Shown: positions 52,021 through 60,950 of the stretch, piece after piece
Layout of the letters: each line of letters opens with the position of its first letter
Position numbering within the stretch: the stretch's first letter is position 1
Assembly: GCF_000685095.1 (NCBI RefSeq)
Contig: NZ_BAYE01000009.1
Span: forward strand, 124,001 to 188,000
DNA: 64,000 bases
Direction of reading: 5' to 3'
DNA from: Paraburkholderia caledonica NBRC 102488
GTDB taxonomy: Bacteria > Pseudomonadota > Gammaproteobacteria > Burkholderiales > Burkholderiaceae
The notes under the pieces: model-generated
The model's input: the letters and a program-made list of their open reading frames with translations, nothing else
What the model was told of the DNA's origin: nothing
Database searches by the model: none
Program-made: the position numbers and the translations under genes

Positions 52021-55000
52021 CTACGCTCCGTTCAGGCGTTTTCTCATTGCCGCGGTGATGCGCTGGCGAGTCTTCGAGTAGTCGGCCCACGGGTCGCTCT
52101 TCAGATTTGCAAGACGCTCATGCAGGTTCCCGATATTCCACTGATCGCCGCCAGTGGTCGACGCGACTTCGTCCCACGCGAGCGGCACCGAAACGCCTAG
52201 CCCCGGCCGCGCCCGCGCGGAAAACGCAGCGACCGTGCTCGAGCCGCGGTTATTGCGCAAATAGTCGACGAAAATCTTCTGCTTGCGATTTTGCGCGCCC
52301 ATTTTCGCGCTGAAATATTTGGGCAGCGTGCTAGCCATGTGCTGAGCGACCGCCTGCGAAAACTCCTTCACCTCGTCCCAACCCGCGTGTTTCGACAGCG
52401 GCACCACGACATGGAAGCCCTTGCCGCCGCTTGTCTTGCAAAAAGACATGAGGCCGAGTTCGTCCAGCAGCGAGCGCGTCAGTTGAGCCGCCTCGATCAT
52501 CCGGTCCCAGCCGAGCGACGGATCCGGATCCAGGTCGAACACCACGCGGTCCGGCTTTTCGATGTTCGATGCCACGCCATTCCACGTGTGAAATTCGATG
52601 GTGCCCATTTGCGCGGCGCCGACTAGCGCCTTCACGGTCTCCACCGTGATGAGCGGAGGGTGACCGGGGTCGAGCCCGGGGTGCTGCGTGATGTTCGGGA
52701 TCGACAGCTTCTGGCTGTGCTTCTGGAAAAACAGCTCACCGCCGATGTCCTCGGGTGCGCGCACAAGCGACACGGGCCGGTCCGCCAGATGCGGCAACAT
52801 CCATCGCGCGACCGATTCGTAGTACTGCACGAGGTCGATCTTGCGCGCGCCGGTGCTCTTGTCGATCACGCGGTCCGGGTGCGATACGCGAACGCCGGCG
52901 ACTTCGGCGGGTGACGCGGATTTTTTTGATCGCGACGCGGCGGTTTTAGTGTCCCCGGCTTCGTCTTTGGGTGTGGTGGTTTTGGCTGCTGCTTTGCTCG
53001 CTGTCTTCGCGGCCGGCGTGGTTGCCGTTGCTTCGCCAGCGGTTTTAGCGGTCGATTTAGCGGTCGAATTAGCCGACGCCTTTGCGGTGGTTTTAGCGCC
53101 CGGCTTCCCTACCGTTTTTGCGCCCTTTTCCGTGTCGTTGTCCGTTGCTTCTTCCCCCGCCGTTTTGCCGTCGGAGCGCTTCTTACTTGCGCCTGAAGTC
53201 TGCACATCGTCATCCGCTTCAGCCGCCGCGCGCCGTCCTGAACGTTTCTTCTGCGCCGAGTCGGATTCGGCCTCGATATCCGTTTGTTGTTGCACGTCGT
53301 CCCCCTTGCGTGGTGCTTCCTTGACGATCTGGCGCGCCGGCTTGTCGCTGCGCAAACTGACGAACGACGCCTGGCGCACGATACCGTCGCTCGTCCATTC
53401 GGCGAAATTGCATTCCGCGACGAGCACGGGTTCGACCCAATGCACCGGCGTGCGACTGCGCTCGCGCGGCGGACTCGCGAACGGCATGCGTTTCGTTTCG
53501 TGTGCGTCGAGTTCTTTCTTCACCGAGCGCAGCAAGGCGGCGTCGAAACCGGTGCCGACGCGCCCCGCATATTGCAACTTGCCCTTGCTGTCGTACACGC
53601 CGAGAAGCAGTGCGCCGAACGCCGCGCGGCTGCCCGACGGTTCCGAATAACCGCCGATCACGAACTCCTGGCGTCGGCGGCACTTGAGCTTGATCCAGGT
53701 GGCCGAGCGGCCGGAGCTATAGCCGCTGTCGCGCCGCTTACCGATGATCCCTTCGAGCGCCATATCGCACGCGCTTTTCAGCAGATCGTCGGCGCTGAAC
53801 TCGAAGTCGTTCGAAAAGCGCAGCACGCTGTCGTCGACCGGTTCGAGCAGCGCGCGCAGGATCGCGCGTCTTTGCTGCAGCGGCACGCCGCGCAAGTCGT
53901 AGCCGTTCAGAAACGGCACGTCGAACAGATAGACGACGATGTCTTGCGGCCGGTTCGAATCGAACGCGTTCTGCAACGCCTGAAAGTTGGGCACGCCGTT
54001 CTCGTCGAGCACCACCGCTTCACCGTCGAGCCACGCGCTTTCCACGCCAAGTTGCTCGAATGCCTTCACCTGCTTGCCGAATTTGGCGGTCCAGTCGTTG
54101 CCTGCGCGCGTGAACATCTGCACGTCGCGGCCCTTCGCGCTCGCGTCGATGCGAGCGAGCACGCGATACCCGTCGAACTTGATTTCGTACGACCAGTCGT
54201 CCCCGGGCGGCGTAGCGTCGACGAGCGTCGCCAACTGTGGCTTGAGCGTTGCGGGCAGTTTCGCTGCGACCGCACCTTCTATTGCCGGCGACACGGCGAG
54301 TTCGCGCAGCGATTCGCTGCTGCGCGTCGCCACGATGTCCGGACGCTTCGGATCGCCGCGGACGGGAGCCGCCGCAGTTCGCTTCGCTGCCACCTGCTTG
54401 TCTTCTGGCTTGCCCGTCTGCTTGTTTGTCCGCTTGCCGCCTTTCCCATTGGAGGCCGGCGCGGCGGCGAGCACACTGCCCGGCTGTTCTGCGAGAACAT
54501 TGTATTCGCTCTCGGGACGCGCCTCGTCGTCGCGTTCCTTGATCAGCAGCCATTGCTCCTTGTCGGCGTTGCCGCGCATGTGGCTGCGCACGAGCGTCCA
54601 GCCGCCGTGCAGCTTTTCGCCGTACAGATGGAACTTGAGCTTGCCGGCCCGATAAGCACGCGCCGCCTCGGCCGCGCCGCCGACCGGCTCCCACGTGCCG
54701 CGATCCCAGACGATCACCGTGCCCGCGCCGTAATTTCCCCGCGGAATTTCGCCTTCGAACGAACCGTACTCGACCGGATGATCTTCAACATGAACGGCGA
54801 GACGCTTGACCGATGGATCGAGGCACGGCCCTTTCGGCACCGCCCACGAAAGCAGTGCGCCATTCAATTCGAGACGGAAGTCGTAGTGCAGGCGCCGCGC
54901 GTGGTGCTCCTGAATCACGTACGACAGGCCCTTGTCCGGTCCGGGCCGCGCCGCATTGCGCCCGCCGCGCTTTTTGGTCGCCTTGTTGCCGGCGGGCTCG

Positions 55001-55053
55001 GGCGTTTCGTCGAAGCGGCGCTTGCGGTTGTAGAGGTCGAGTCGGTCGTTCAT
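52021..55053 (-). CDS. ligD: ATP-dependent DNA ligase LigD (PE-LIG-POL)
   Basis: A 1,010-residue multifunctional end-joining ligase. Domain order is 3'-phosphoesterase (about 40-200, FVIQEHHARRLHYDFRLEL-like YVIQEHHARRLHYDF and EYGSFEGEIPRGNYGAGTV), ligase (about 270-560, nucleotidyl lysine Lys292 in SYEIKFDGYRVLARID), and archaeo-eukaryotic primase-type polymerase (about 710 onward, VSHPDRVIDKSTGARKIDLV, with VFDLDPDPSLGWDR catalytic aspartates). A Lys/Ala/Thr-rich linker of about 120 residues joins ligase and polymerase. LigD repairs double-strand breaks with Ku, encoded 130 bp upstream on the same strand. Confidence 0.96.
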   Translation of the reverse strand: MNDRLDLYNRKRRFDETPEPAGNKATKKRGGRNAARPGPDKGLSYVIQEHHARRLHYDFRLELNGALLSWAVPKGPCLDPSVKRLAVHVEDHPVEYGSFEGEIPRGNYGAGTVIVWDRGTWEPVGGAAEAARAYRAGKLKFHLYGEKLHGGWTLVRSHMRGNADKEQWLLIKERDDEARPESEYNVLAEQPGSVLAAAPASNGKGGKRTNKQTGKPEDKQVAAKRTAAAPVRGDPKRPDIVATRSSESLRELAVSPAIEGAVAAKLPATLKPQLATLVDATPPGDDWSYEIKFDGYRVLARIDASAKGRDVQMFTRAGNDWTAKFGKQVKAFEQLGVESAWLDGEAVVLDENGVPNFQALQNAFDSNRPQDIVVYLFDVPFLNGYDLRGVPLQQRRAILRALLEPVDDSVLRFSNDFEFSADDLLKSACDMALEGIIGKRRDSGYSSGRSATWIKLKCRRRQEFVIGGYSEPSGSRAAFGALLLGVYDSKGKLQYAGRVGTGFDAALLRSVKKELDAHETKRMPFASPPRERSRTPVHWVEPVLVAECNFAEWTSDGIVRQASFVSLRSDKPARQIVKEAPRKGDDVQQQTDIEAESDSAQKKRSGRRAAAEADDDVQTSGASKKRSDGKTAGEEATDNDTEKGAKTVGKPGAKTTAKASANSTAKSTAKTAGEATATTPAAKTASKAAAKTTTPKDEAGDTKTAASRSKKSASPAEVAGVRVSHPDRVIDKSTGARKIDLVQYYESVARWMLPHLADRPVSLVRAPEDIGGELFFQKHSQKLSIPNITQHPGLDPGHPPLITVETVKALVGAAQMGTIEFHTWNGVASNIEKPDRVVFDLDPDPSLGWDRMIEAAQLTRSLLDELGLMSFCKTSGGKGFHVVVPLSKHAGWDEVKEFSQAVAQHMASTLPKYFSAKMGAQNRKQKIFVDYLRNNRGSSTVAAFSARARPGLGVSVPLAWDEVASTTGGDQWNIGNLHERLANLKSDPWADYSKTRQRITAAMRKRLNGA

Positions 55054-55183
55054 GGCGCGAACTCCATCGGGGTCGAGGTAGCGATGGCTTGCGGCGCTTG
55101 ACCCGATCGATCCGATCGGCGCACGAGCGGGCTCATGCCGCGGTTCGTGCCGCTATCCGTGCCCCGTTGCGCTCGCCGCTCCA

Positions 55184-56212
55184 TCATGCCGCCGCGCGGC
55201 GCTTGCGCGCGGTCGTAGTCGACTTGGCCGTGGCGCGTCCGCCTCCACTGCCGCTGCTACTGCCGCTTCCACTCGATCGAGGCGCACGTGTGGAGCGCGT
55301 CGTGCGTGGTTTTTTACGCGATGCCGTCGAGCCGCTGTCCTCTTGCGAATCGCTGTCTTCGTCGGCAGTCTCGTCGGCGCTAGCGCGCTTGCGCGTGCCA
55401 GAAGCAGGCTTGCTCTTACCGCGTCCAAGGCTGCGCTTGAGCAGGTCGGACAAGTCCAGAATGTCGGCCGATTGACGCGACTCGCGCGGCGCTTCGATAT
55501 CGGTGATTTCCTCGGTCTTGCCCTCGCGGACTTTCCGGTCGACGAGCGCCATGATGTCGTCGCGGAACGTGTCGTGGTATTTCGACGGGTCCCAGGTGTC
55601 GCTCATGTCGTCGATCAGCTTCTGCGCCATGTCGAGCTCTCGCGCGCTGACACCGGCCGCCTTGGTGCCCTCGGCCGGCAGCTTGAATTCGTCGAAATCG
55701 CGGACTTCCTCAGCCCAGCGCAGTGTGTTCAGGGCGAGCACCGGGCCGACCGGGATCAGTGCGGCAAGATGCTGCTTGTTATGCAAGACGACACTCGCCA
55801 CGCCGACCTTGCCCGACGATTTCATCGCCTCGCGCAACAGCGCATAGACCTTTTCGCCTTTGCGGTCGGGCGTCAGAAAGTACGGTGTGTCGAGGTAGAG
55901 AAAGGAGATGTCGGGTGCGTCGACGAAAGCGAGAATATCCACCGTCTGCGTGGATTCGGGATTCGCGGCGCGAATCTCGTCATCCGTCAGCACCACGTAC
56001 TTGTCCTTCTCGTATTCGAAGCCGCGCACGATGTTATCGCGCGTCACGTCCTTGCCGGTGCGCTTGTTGATCTGCTTATAGCCGACCGGATCGATCGTGC
56101 GCTTGTCGAGCAGGTTGAAGCCGACCTTCTCCGACTTCGTAGCCGGATACAACTGCACCGGTACGTGGACAAGGCCGAAGCTGATCGCGCCTTTCCAGAT
56201 CATATGTGCCAT
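55184..56212 (-). CDS. ku: Ku protein, non-homologous end joining
   Basis: A 342-residue bacterial Ku. The core begins MAHMIWKGAISFGLVHVPVQ and contains LLDKRTIDPVGYKQINK, ISFLYLDTPYFLTPD and WDPSKYHDTFRDDIMALVD, typical of the homodimeric ring that threads onto DNA ends and recruits LigD. The C-terminal tail of about 90 residues is very rich in Arg, Ser, Gly and Thr and likely binds DNA. GGGAG lies just before the ATG; the longer upstream reading is unsupported. It precedes ligD in the same direction, a classic operon. Confidence 0.96.
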   Translation of the reverse strand: MAHMIWKGAISFGLVHVPVQLYPATKSEKVGFNLLDKRTIDPVGYKQINKRTGKDVTRDNIVRGFEYEKDKYVVLTDDEIRAANPESTQTVDILAFVDAPDISFLYLDTPYFLTPDRKGEKVYALLREAMKSSGKVGVASVVLHNKQHLAALIPVGPVLALNTLRWAEEVRDFDEFKLPAEGTKAAGVSARELDMAQKLIDDMSDTWDPSKYHDTFRDDIMALVDRKVREGKTEEITDIEAPRESRQSADILDLSDLLKRSLGRGKSKPASGTRKRASADETADEDSDSQEDSGSTASRKKPRTTRSTRAPRSSGSGSSSGSGGGRATAKSTTTARKRRAAA

Positions 56213-56376
56213 CGTGCGCTCCCTGGGCCTAAGACCCATGAAGAAGCACCAAGCGTGCCACGGCTTTTCGACGACGCGCGGCGCAAGGCCGTTGGCCTGT
56301 GCGCACGCCGCGCTGTAACTCTTGCATGTTGGCGGCAAAAACTACGGAGTCCCGTGCATTGCCGCCCGTACCTCTA

Positions 56377-57618
56377 TCAGCAAAGCAGCGGTACCGAAGC
56401 GAAACCGCGAAACCGCACGCGCCCGCCGCGCGTCGGCTCGCCGTCCAGTCGATACGCAGGAAACCGCTGGACGAAACGGCCGATAGCAATGCGCGCCTCG
56501 AGCCGCGCGAGCGACAACCCCGCGCACTGATGGATACCGAACCCAAAAGCGAGGTGGCGGTTGGGCGCGCGGCGAATATCGAAGCGGTCGGGCTCCGCAA
56601 ACTGCTCCGGGTCGCGATTGGCCGCGCCGATGCACAGCGTGATCGGCGTGCCGCGGGCTACCGGCACGCCGCCAATCTGCGTGTCGCTCGTCGTCATGCG
56701 GTTGCCGAGCTGGTTGGAGCTCTCGAAGCGCAAACATTCTTCGACGGCCGATTCGATCGACGACGGATCTTCCAGCAGCGCGGCGCGCTGATCGGGCCAC
56801 TCGGTCAGCGTGACAAGCCCGTTGCCGATCAGGTTCGTGGTCGTTTCGTGGCCGGCATTCAGAATGAAGATGCAGTTTTGCAGCAACTCTTCTTCCGACA
56901 ATTGCTCGCCGTCGCCGCCTTCGCCGCGCTCGCCTTGAATGAGGCGCGTGAGGACATCGTGTTGAGGATCGCCCGGTTCGCGTCGGCGCCGCGCGACCAG
57001 ATCGCGCAGATAATCGACGAACTCGGTCACCGCACGATTGCCCCGCTCGAACTGCTCGCTGGTGAGCGAAGGTTCGAGCGCACCGAGAATAGCGAGCGAC
57101 CAGTCGCGCAACGGCTCGCGTTCTGCATGCGGCACGTCGAGCAGGTTGCCGATGATCTCCACCGGAATCGCCGATGCGAACTCGCCGATCAGATCGATGC
57201 GCCCGCGTTCAGCCGCGGCATCGAGCAGACCGTCGACGAGACGCACCAGACCGGGTTCCATTGCCGCTATCGCGCGCGCGGTCAGCGCGCCCGCGATGAG
57301 CTTGCGCACGCGCGTATGGCGCGGCGGATCGTTGAACACGAGGCTCGTGGTGTGATGCGTGTAGAGCGGCGAGTCGCCGTACTTCGGCTTGAATTCGACG
57401 GTCTTGTCCGAACTGAAGGTCTTCGGGTCGCGATATACGGCCTGCACGTCGCGAAAGCGCGTAAGGAACAGCGAGCCATCGGGCATGCGCTTGACTGGCT
57501 CATGAGTGCGCAATGCGCTGTAAACCGGATATGGGTTCGCGTAGAACTCCGGGCTCAGATGGCGCAGATCGAAGTCGCGCGCGAGGATGGCTGTGTCGCC
57601 GGCGGTCGCCGTGGGCAT
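56377..57618 (-). CDS. Cytochrome P450
   Basis: A 413-residue soluble bacterial P450. The I-helix oxygen-binding motif is FILNAGHETTTNL, the K-helix ExxR is in AVEECLRFESSNQ, and the heme loop is HLAFGFGIHQCAGLSLARLE with thiolate ligand Cys365. The N-terminus DLRHLSPEFYANPYPVYSAL is typical of the CYP107/CYP102-like soluble classes. No ferredoxin or reductase gene is adjacent, so electron partners must be elsewhere. It lies 164 bp upstream of ku in the same direction, but a shared transcript is not certain. Substrate unknown. Confidence 0.93.
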   Translation of the reverse strand: MPTATAGDTAILARDFDLRHLSPEFYANPYPVYSALRTHEPVKRMPDGSLFLTRFRDVQAVYRDPKTFSSDKTVEFKPKYGDSPLYTHHTTSLVFNDPPRHTRVRKLIAGALTARAIAAMEPGLVRLVDGLLDAAAERGRIDLIGEFASAIPVEIIGNLLDVPHAEREPLRDWSLAILGALEPSLTSEQFERGNRAVTEFVDYLRDLVARRRREPGDPQHDVLTRLIQGERGEGGDGEQLSEEELLQNCIFILNAGHETTTNLIGNGLVTLTEWPDQRAALLEDPSSIESAVEECLRFESSNQLGNRMTTSDTQIGGVPVARGTPITLCIGAANRDPEQFAEPDRFDIRRAPNRHLAFGFGIHQCAGLSLARLEARIAIGRFVQRFPAYRLDGEPTRGGRVRFRGFASVPLLC

Positions 57619-57935
57619 GCGTTGTCTCCGTATGGTGTGCGTTGTTGCTCCTGCATCGCAATGACTGTGCTCCGCGCATTTAATGTGTTCTGGCGGTGCT
57701 TTGCGAGCGGTGCTCAGAGCCTTTCTCGTTGACGGCGTTCTCGCGTCGACTCGAAGGCGTGGATGCAGTGAGCGTGGCGCATCGTTTGACTCGTCAGTAT
57801 GAACGAGGCGCGCGGGGATTGCATTGCCGCTAACACGCGTTTTGGCGCCCGCGACGGCGCTCGCGGTCGAGCCGTTACAATAAGCGGATTTCCTGCGAGC
57901 CCCGCGCTCGCCTTTTTCTCGTCAATGCGTCGTTC
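57619..57935. other. Intergenic region between divergent P450 and serB
   Basis: About 317 bases. A TACAAT at 57876-57881 (in CGTTACAATAAGCGG) is a plausible serB -10 with a poor -35. Nothing else is recognised. Confidence 0.4.
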
Positions 57936-58775
57936 ATGAACCTCGTCATTCAAAGCCCCGCGCCGATTTCCGCCGATCATCACAAAACGCTCGTTGCGCT
58001 CGCGCGCGGTTCGCACGCCACCGTCGTCGACGCAAACGCTATCCGCATCTCCGACGCCGATATTGCACAGCGTCCGGACCTGGACGTTTATTGCGGCACG
58101 CATCGGCTGGATTACGCTTTTGTCGAAGCGGGCCGTCAGTTGCGCGGCTTCGGCCTCGTCGCGATGGACATGGATTCGACGCTGATCACGATCGAATGTA
58201 TCGACGAAATCGCCGACTTTTGCGGTCTGAAAGCGGAAGTCGCCGCAATCACCGAAGCCTCGATGCGCGGCGAGATCAAAGACTTCAACGAAAGCCTGAC
58301 GCGCCGCGTCGCGCTTCTCAAGGGACTCGACGCAAGCGCGCTCGAACGTGTCTATGAAGAACGCCTGCAGCTTTCGCCAGGCGCCGAGCAGATGCTGGCA
58401 GGCGCAAAAGAAGCAGGACTGAAAACGCTACTGGTATCCGGCGGGTTCAATTTCTTCACCGAGAAGCTGAAGGCACGGCTCGGCCTGGATTTCACGCGCG
58501 CCAATACGCTCGACATCGTGGACGGCAAGCTGACGGGCAAAGTGATCGGCGAGATCGTCAATGCCGATGTGAAAGCGCGCACGCTGCGCGAGACGTGCGC
58601 GCAGCTCGGCATCGAGCCGTCGCGCGCGATCGCAATGGGCGACGGCTCCAACGATCTCAAGATGATGGCCGAAGCGGGACTTTCTGTTGCGTTCCGCGCG
58701 AAGCCGGTCGTACGTGAAGCCGCCAGCGTGGCGTTCAACTACGTCGGGCTGGATGGTTTGTTGCGGTTGTTTTGA
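57936..58775 (+). CDS. serB: Phosphoserine phosphatase
   Basis: A 279-residue HAD-family enzyme for the last step of serine synthesis. Catalytic motif I is VAMDMDSTLITIECIDEIAD with nucleophile Asp78 and Asp80, motif II is LLVSGGFNFFTEKLKARLG, and motif III is AIAMGDGSNDLKMMAEAGL. The first 70 residues form the N-terminal extension (ACT-like remnant) of the long SerB type. It is rightward and convergent with the cystathionine beta-lyase gene; the intervening terminator favours the leftward gene. Confidence 0.95.
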   Translation: MNLVIQSPAPISADHHKTLVALARGSHATVVDANAIRISDADIAQRPDLDVYCGTHRLDYAFVEAGRQLRGFGLVAMDMDSTLITIECIDEIADFCGLKAEVAAITEASMRGEIKDFNESLTRRVALLKGLDASALERVYEERLQLSPGAEQMLAGAKEAGLKTLLVSGGFNFFTEKLKARLGLDFTRANTLDIVDGKLTGKVIGEIVNADVKARTLRETCAQLGIEPSRAIAMGDGSNDLKMMAEAGLSVAFRAKPVVREAASVAFNYVGLDGLLRLF

Positions 58776-58848
58776 GGTCTACTGCGAGGCTGGGGTGGTA
58801 GCGTCTTCGTTGTACCTGATGGCTGCGACTCGCTGAGCGCAGCACGAT

Positions 58849-58883
58849 AAAAAAGCCCACCGCGAACGCGTCGCCGTGGGCTT
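58849..58883 (-). terminator. Terminator of the cystathionine beta-lyase gene
   Basis: AAGCCCAC (58853-58860) pairs with GTGGGCTT (58876-58883); the minus strand then runs into Ts. It lies 28 bp past the leftward gene's stop. Confidence 0.85.
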
Positions 58884-58910
58884 ATCTCACTGCGCCGACG
58901 CAGCGTCAGT

Positions 58911-60095
58911 TCACGCGAGTGCTGCGAGACACTGCTTGATATCCGCGCGCAAATCGGCTTCTTCCTCGAGGCCGATATAGAACCGCACCAGCGTGCCGCG
59001 ATGCGGCCATTCGCCTTCAGTGCGCATCGACGCAATGTCGTACGGCATCACGAGGCTATGCGCGCCGCCCCAACTCCAGCCGATGGCAAAAAGCTCCAGC
59101 GACTCGCAGAAATTGTCGATCTGCGCGGCGCTGTACCGCCCGTCGAACACGACGGAAAATAATCCGCCAGCTCCCGTGAAGTCGCGCTTGAAAAACTCGT
59201 GCCCCGGACAGTCTTCAATCGCCGGATGCAACACCGAGGCGATCTCCGGCCGCGTCTTCAGCCACTGCGCGAGCGCAAGCGCCGAGCGGTCGTGCTGCTG
59301 GAAACGCACTTGCATCGTTGGCAGGCTGCGCAGGATCAACGAGCAGTCGTCCGACGACACGCCGATGCCCATGCGCATGCGCGCCGCCTTGAGCTTCAGA
59401 TGCAGTTCACGATCGACGGTGATGGTGGCGCCCATCAGCACGTCGCCGCCACCCGACTGATACTTGGTGAGTGCCTGCACCGAGATGTCGACGCCGTGAT
59501 CGAACGGACGGAAACCGAGCCCGGCGGACCAGGTGTTGTCGATTGCCGTCACCACGTTGCGGGCGCGTGCCGCCGCGGCGATTGCAGGCACGTCGGCCAC
59601 TTCCATCGTCACGGAGCCCGGTGCTTCCAGCCAGATGAGCCGCGTGTTCGGCTGGATCAGCTCGGCAATGCCCGCACCGATCATCGGGTCGTAATAACGA
59701 ACAGTCACGCCGAAGTCGCGTGCGAGCCAGTCGCCGTGATCGCGGTTCGGCGAGTAGACGTTGTCGGGAATCAGCACGTCGTCGCCCGCTTTGACGAGCC
59801 CGAAGTACACGTTCGAAATAGACGACAGGCCCGAAGGCTGCAACAGCGCGTGATTGCCGCCCTCGATCGTGGCAAGGCGCTGCGCGAGAGCGAGCGACGT
59901 GGGCGTTGCATGCAGGCCATAGCGCCATTGGGCATCGTTTTTCCAGTCAAGCGCGCGCATGGTCGCGAGGTCCGGGAAAACGACGGTCGACGCGCGCGTG
60001 ACCGGCATGGAGAAAGACTCGAAGCCCGGTGTGAGCTTGTCCTCTGCATGCACGATGCGAGTCTGCAAAGACCGTTTGAGTTTGGATTGGGTCAT
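58911..60095 (-). CDS. metC: Cystathionine beta-lyase
   Basis: A 394-residue Cys/Met-metabolism PLP enzyme that cleaves cystathionine to homocysteine, pyruvate and ammonia. The PLP lysine is Lys211 in SVQALTKYQSGGGDVLMGAT. Conserved stretches are MPVTRASTVVFPD, YGLHATPTSLALAQRLATIE, LQPSGLSSISNVYFGLVKAG, IWLEAPGSVTMEVAD and GWSWGGAHSLVMPY. The TPTSxAL and WSWGG patterns favour MetC over cystathionine gamma-synthase. It follows an exported hypothetical gene on the same strand by 134 bp. Confidence 0.92.
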   Translation of the reverse strand: MTQSKLKRSLQTRIVHAEDKLTPGFESFSMPVTRASTVVFPDLATMRALDWKNDAQWRYGLHATPTSLALAQRLATIEGGNHALLQPSGLSSISNVYFGLVKAGDDVLIPDNVYSPNRDHGDWLARDFGVTVRYYDPMIGAGIAELIQPNTRLIWLEAPGSVTMEVADVPAIAAAARARNVVTAIDNTWSAGLGFRPFDHGVDISVQALTKYQSGGGDVLMGATITVDRELHLKLKAARMRMGIGVSSDDCSLILRSLPTMQVRFQQHDRSALALAQWLKTRPEIASVLHPAIEDCPGHEFFKRDFTGAGGLFSVVFDGRYSAAQIDNFCESLELFAIGWSWGGAHSLVMPYDIASMRTEGEWPHRGTLVRFYIGLEEEADLRADIKQCLAALA

Positions 60096-60229
60096 GATGA
60101 ATTCAATGAAGAAAGACGATGCGAAAAGCGGCTAACGCCGCGCCGCTCACGCAAGAGTAGACGAGTCGGCCGAATTTCGCCGCGCCGGGTGTGGGTGCTG
60201 CGAACCCGCGAAGAGCGCCGTGCGCAGAA

Positions 60230-60901
60230 TCACTCGCCGGTTTGCAGGTTGCTGACGCCGCCTACCGGCCGGCCCGCACCCGTTGGGGCTGCTGGCGGAG
60301 CCGCGGCTGCTGGCGCCGCCGCATCGGAGCGAGTCGCGGAAGCCGCGGCGCCCGCAGCCGTTTTGCCGTCTTTCGCAGCAGCGGCCGTGGCCGCTGCCGG
60401 CACCGCTTGTCCCGCTGCCAGCGGCTTGAGATCGAACGGCTGGGGGTTCGAATCGTCGACGTTCATCCGGTCACCCGCCACAGAACCGTCCGCCGCGAAC
60501 TTGCCGACCCAGTTGCCGGTAATGTGCGTGCCGTCGTTCGACTCCTCGACTTCGAGCGTGTCGCCATCGCGGTCGCCGGCGATCAGAATCACTTCACCGG
60601 TGTCCGTGAACTGATACTCGCCATGAACGCCGGAAGGGTCGTCCGTCTTCGGGCCAAGGCGCAGCACGATCTGGCGTGAGCCGAGCATGCCGCTATAGCG
60701 CGGAAATCTGGCGAACTCCGGGCTCGGCTTGAGCGGCAACTGGATCGGCGGGGGCGCGGCGAGTTCCTTTACCGCATCACTTTGCGCCTGCGCCGTTTCC
60801 GGCGACAACGCCACCGCGCTCACGGACAGCAATGCGGCAACGCTCATAGCCGTCCAGCCGCGCCGACGCATCGCGCCTTTAACCGGTTTCGATTCCTGCA
60901 T
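60230..60901 (-). CDS. Exported hypothetical protein with Ala-rich tail
   Basis: A 223-residue protein with a basic N-terminus and signal peptide (MSVAALLSVSAVALSPETAQA, cleaved near AQAQS). The middle section (FPRYSGMLGSRQIVLRLGPK, VHGEYQFTDTGEVILIAGD, EVEESNDGTHITGNWVGKF) looks beta-rich and conserved; the last 60 residues are Ala/Pro/Thr low complexity. I start at MQESKPVKG. It lies between bktB and metC on the minus strand. Function unknown. Confidence 0.68.
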   Translation of the reverse strand: MQESKPVKGAMRRRGWTAMSVAALLSVSAVALSPETAQAQSDAVKELAAPPPIQLPLKPSPEFARFPRYSGMLGSRQIVLRLGPKTDDPSGVHGEYQFTDTGEVILIAGDRDGDTLEVEESNDGTHITGNWVGKFAADGSVAGDRMNVDDSNPQPFDLKPLAAGQAVPAAATAAAAKDGKTAAGAAASATRSDAAAPAAAAPPAAPTGAGRPVGGVSNLQTGE

Positions 60902-60950
60902 CCGTTCTTTCCTCAATTACCTGGCTACTACTCGCTGCGCTTCAGGCCAC

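Noticed and set aside
53284..55101. 605-codon plus-strand frame across ligD
   Set aside because: Antisense to LigD; composition typical of complement-strand artefacts.
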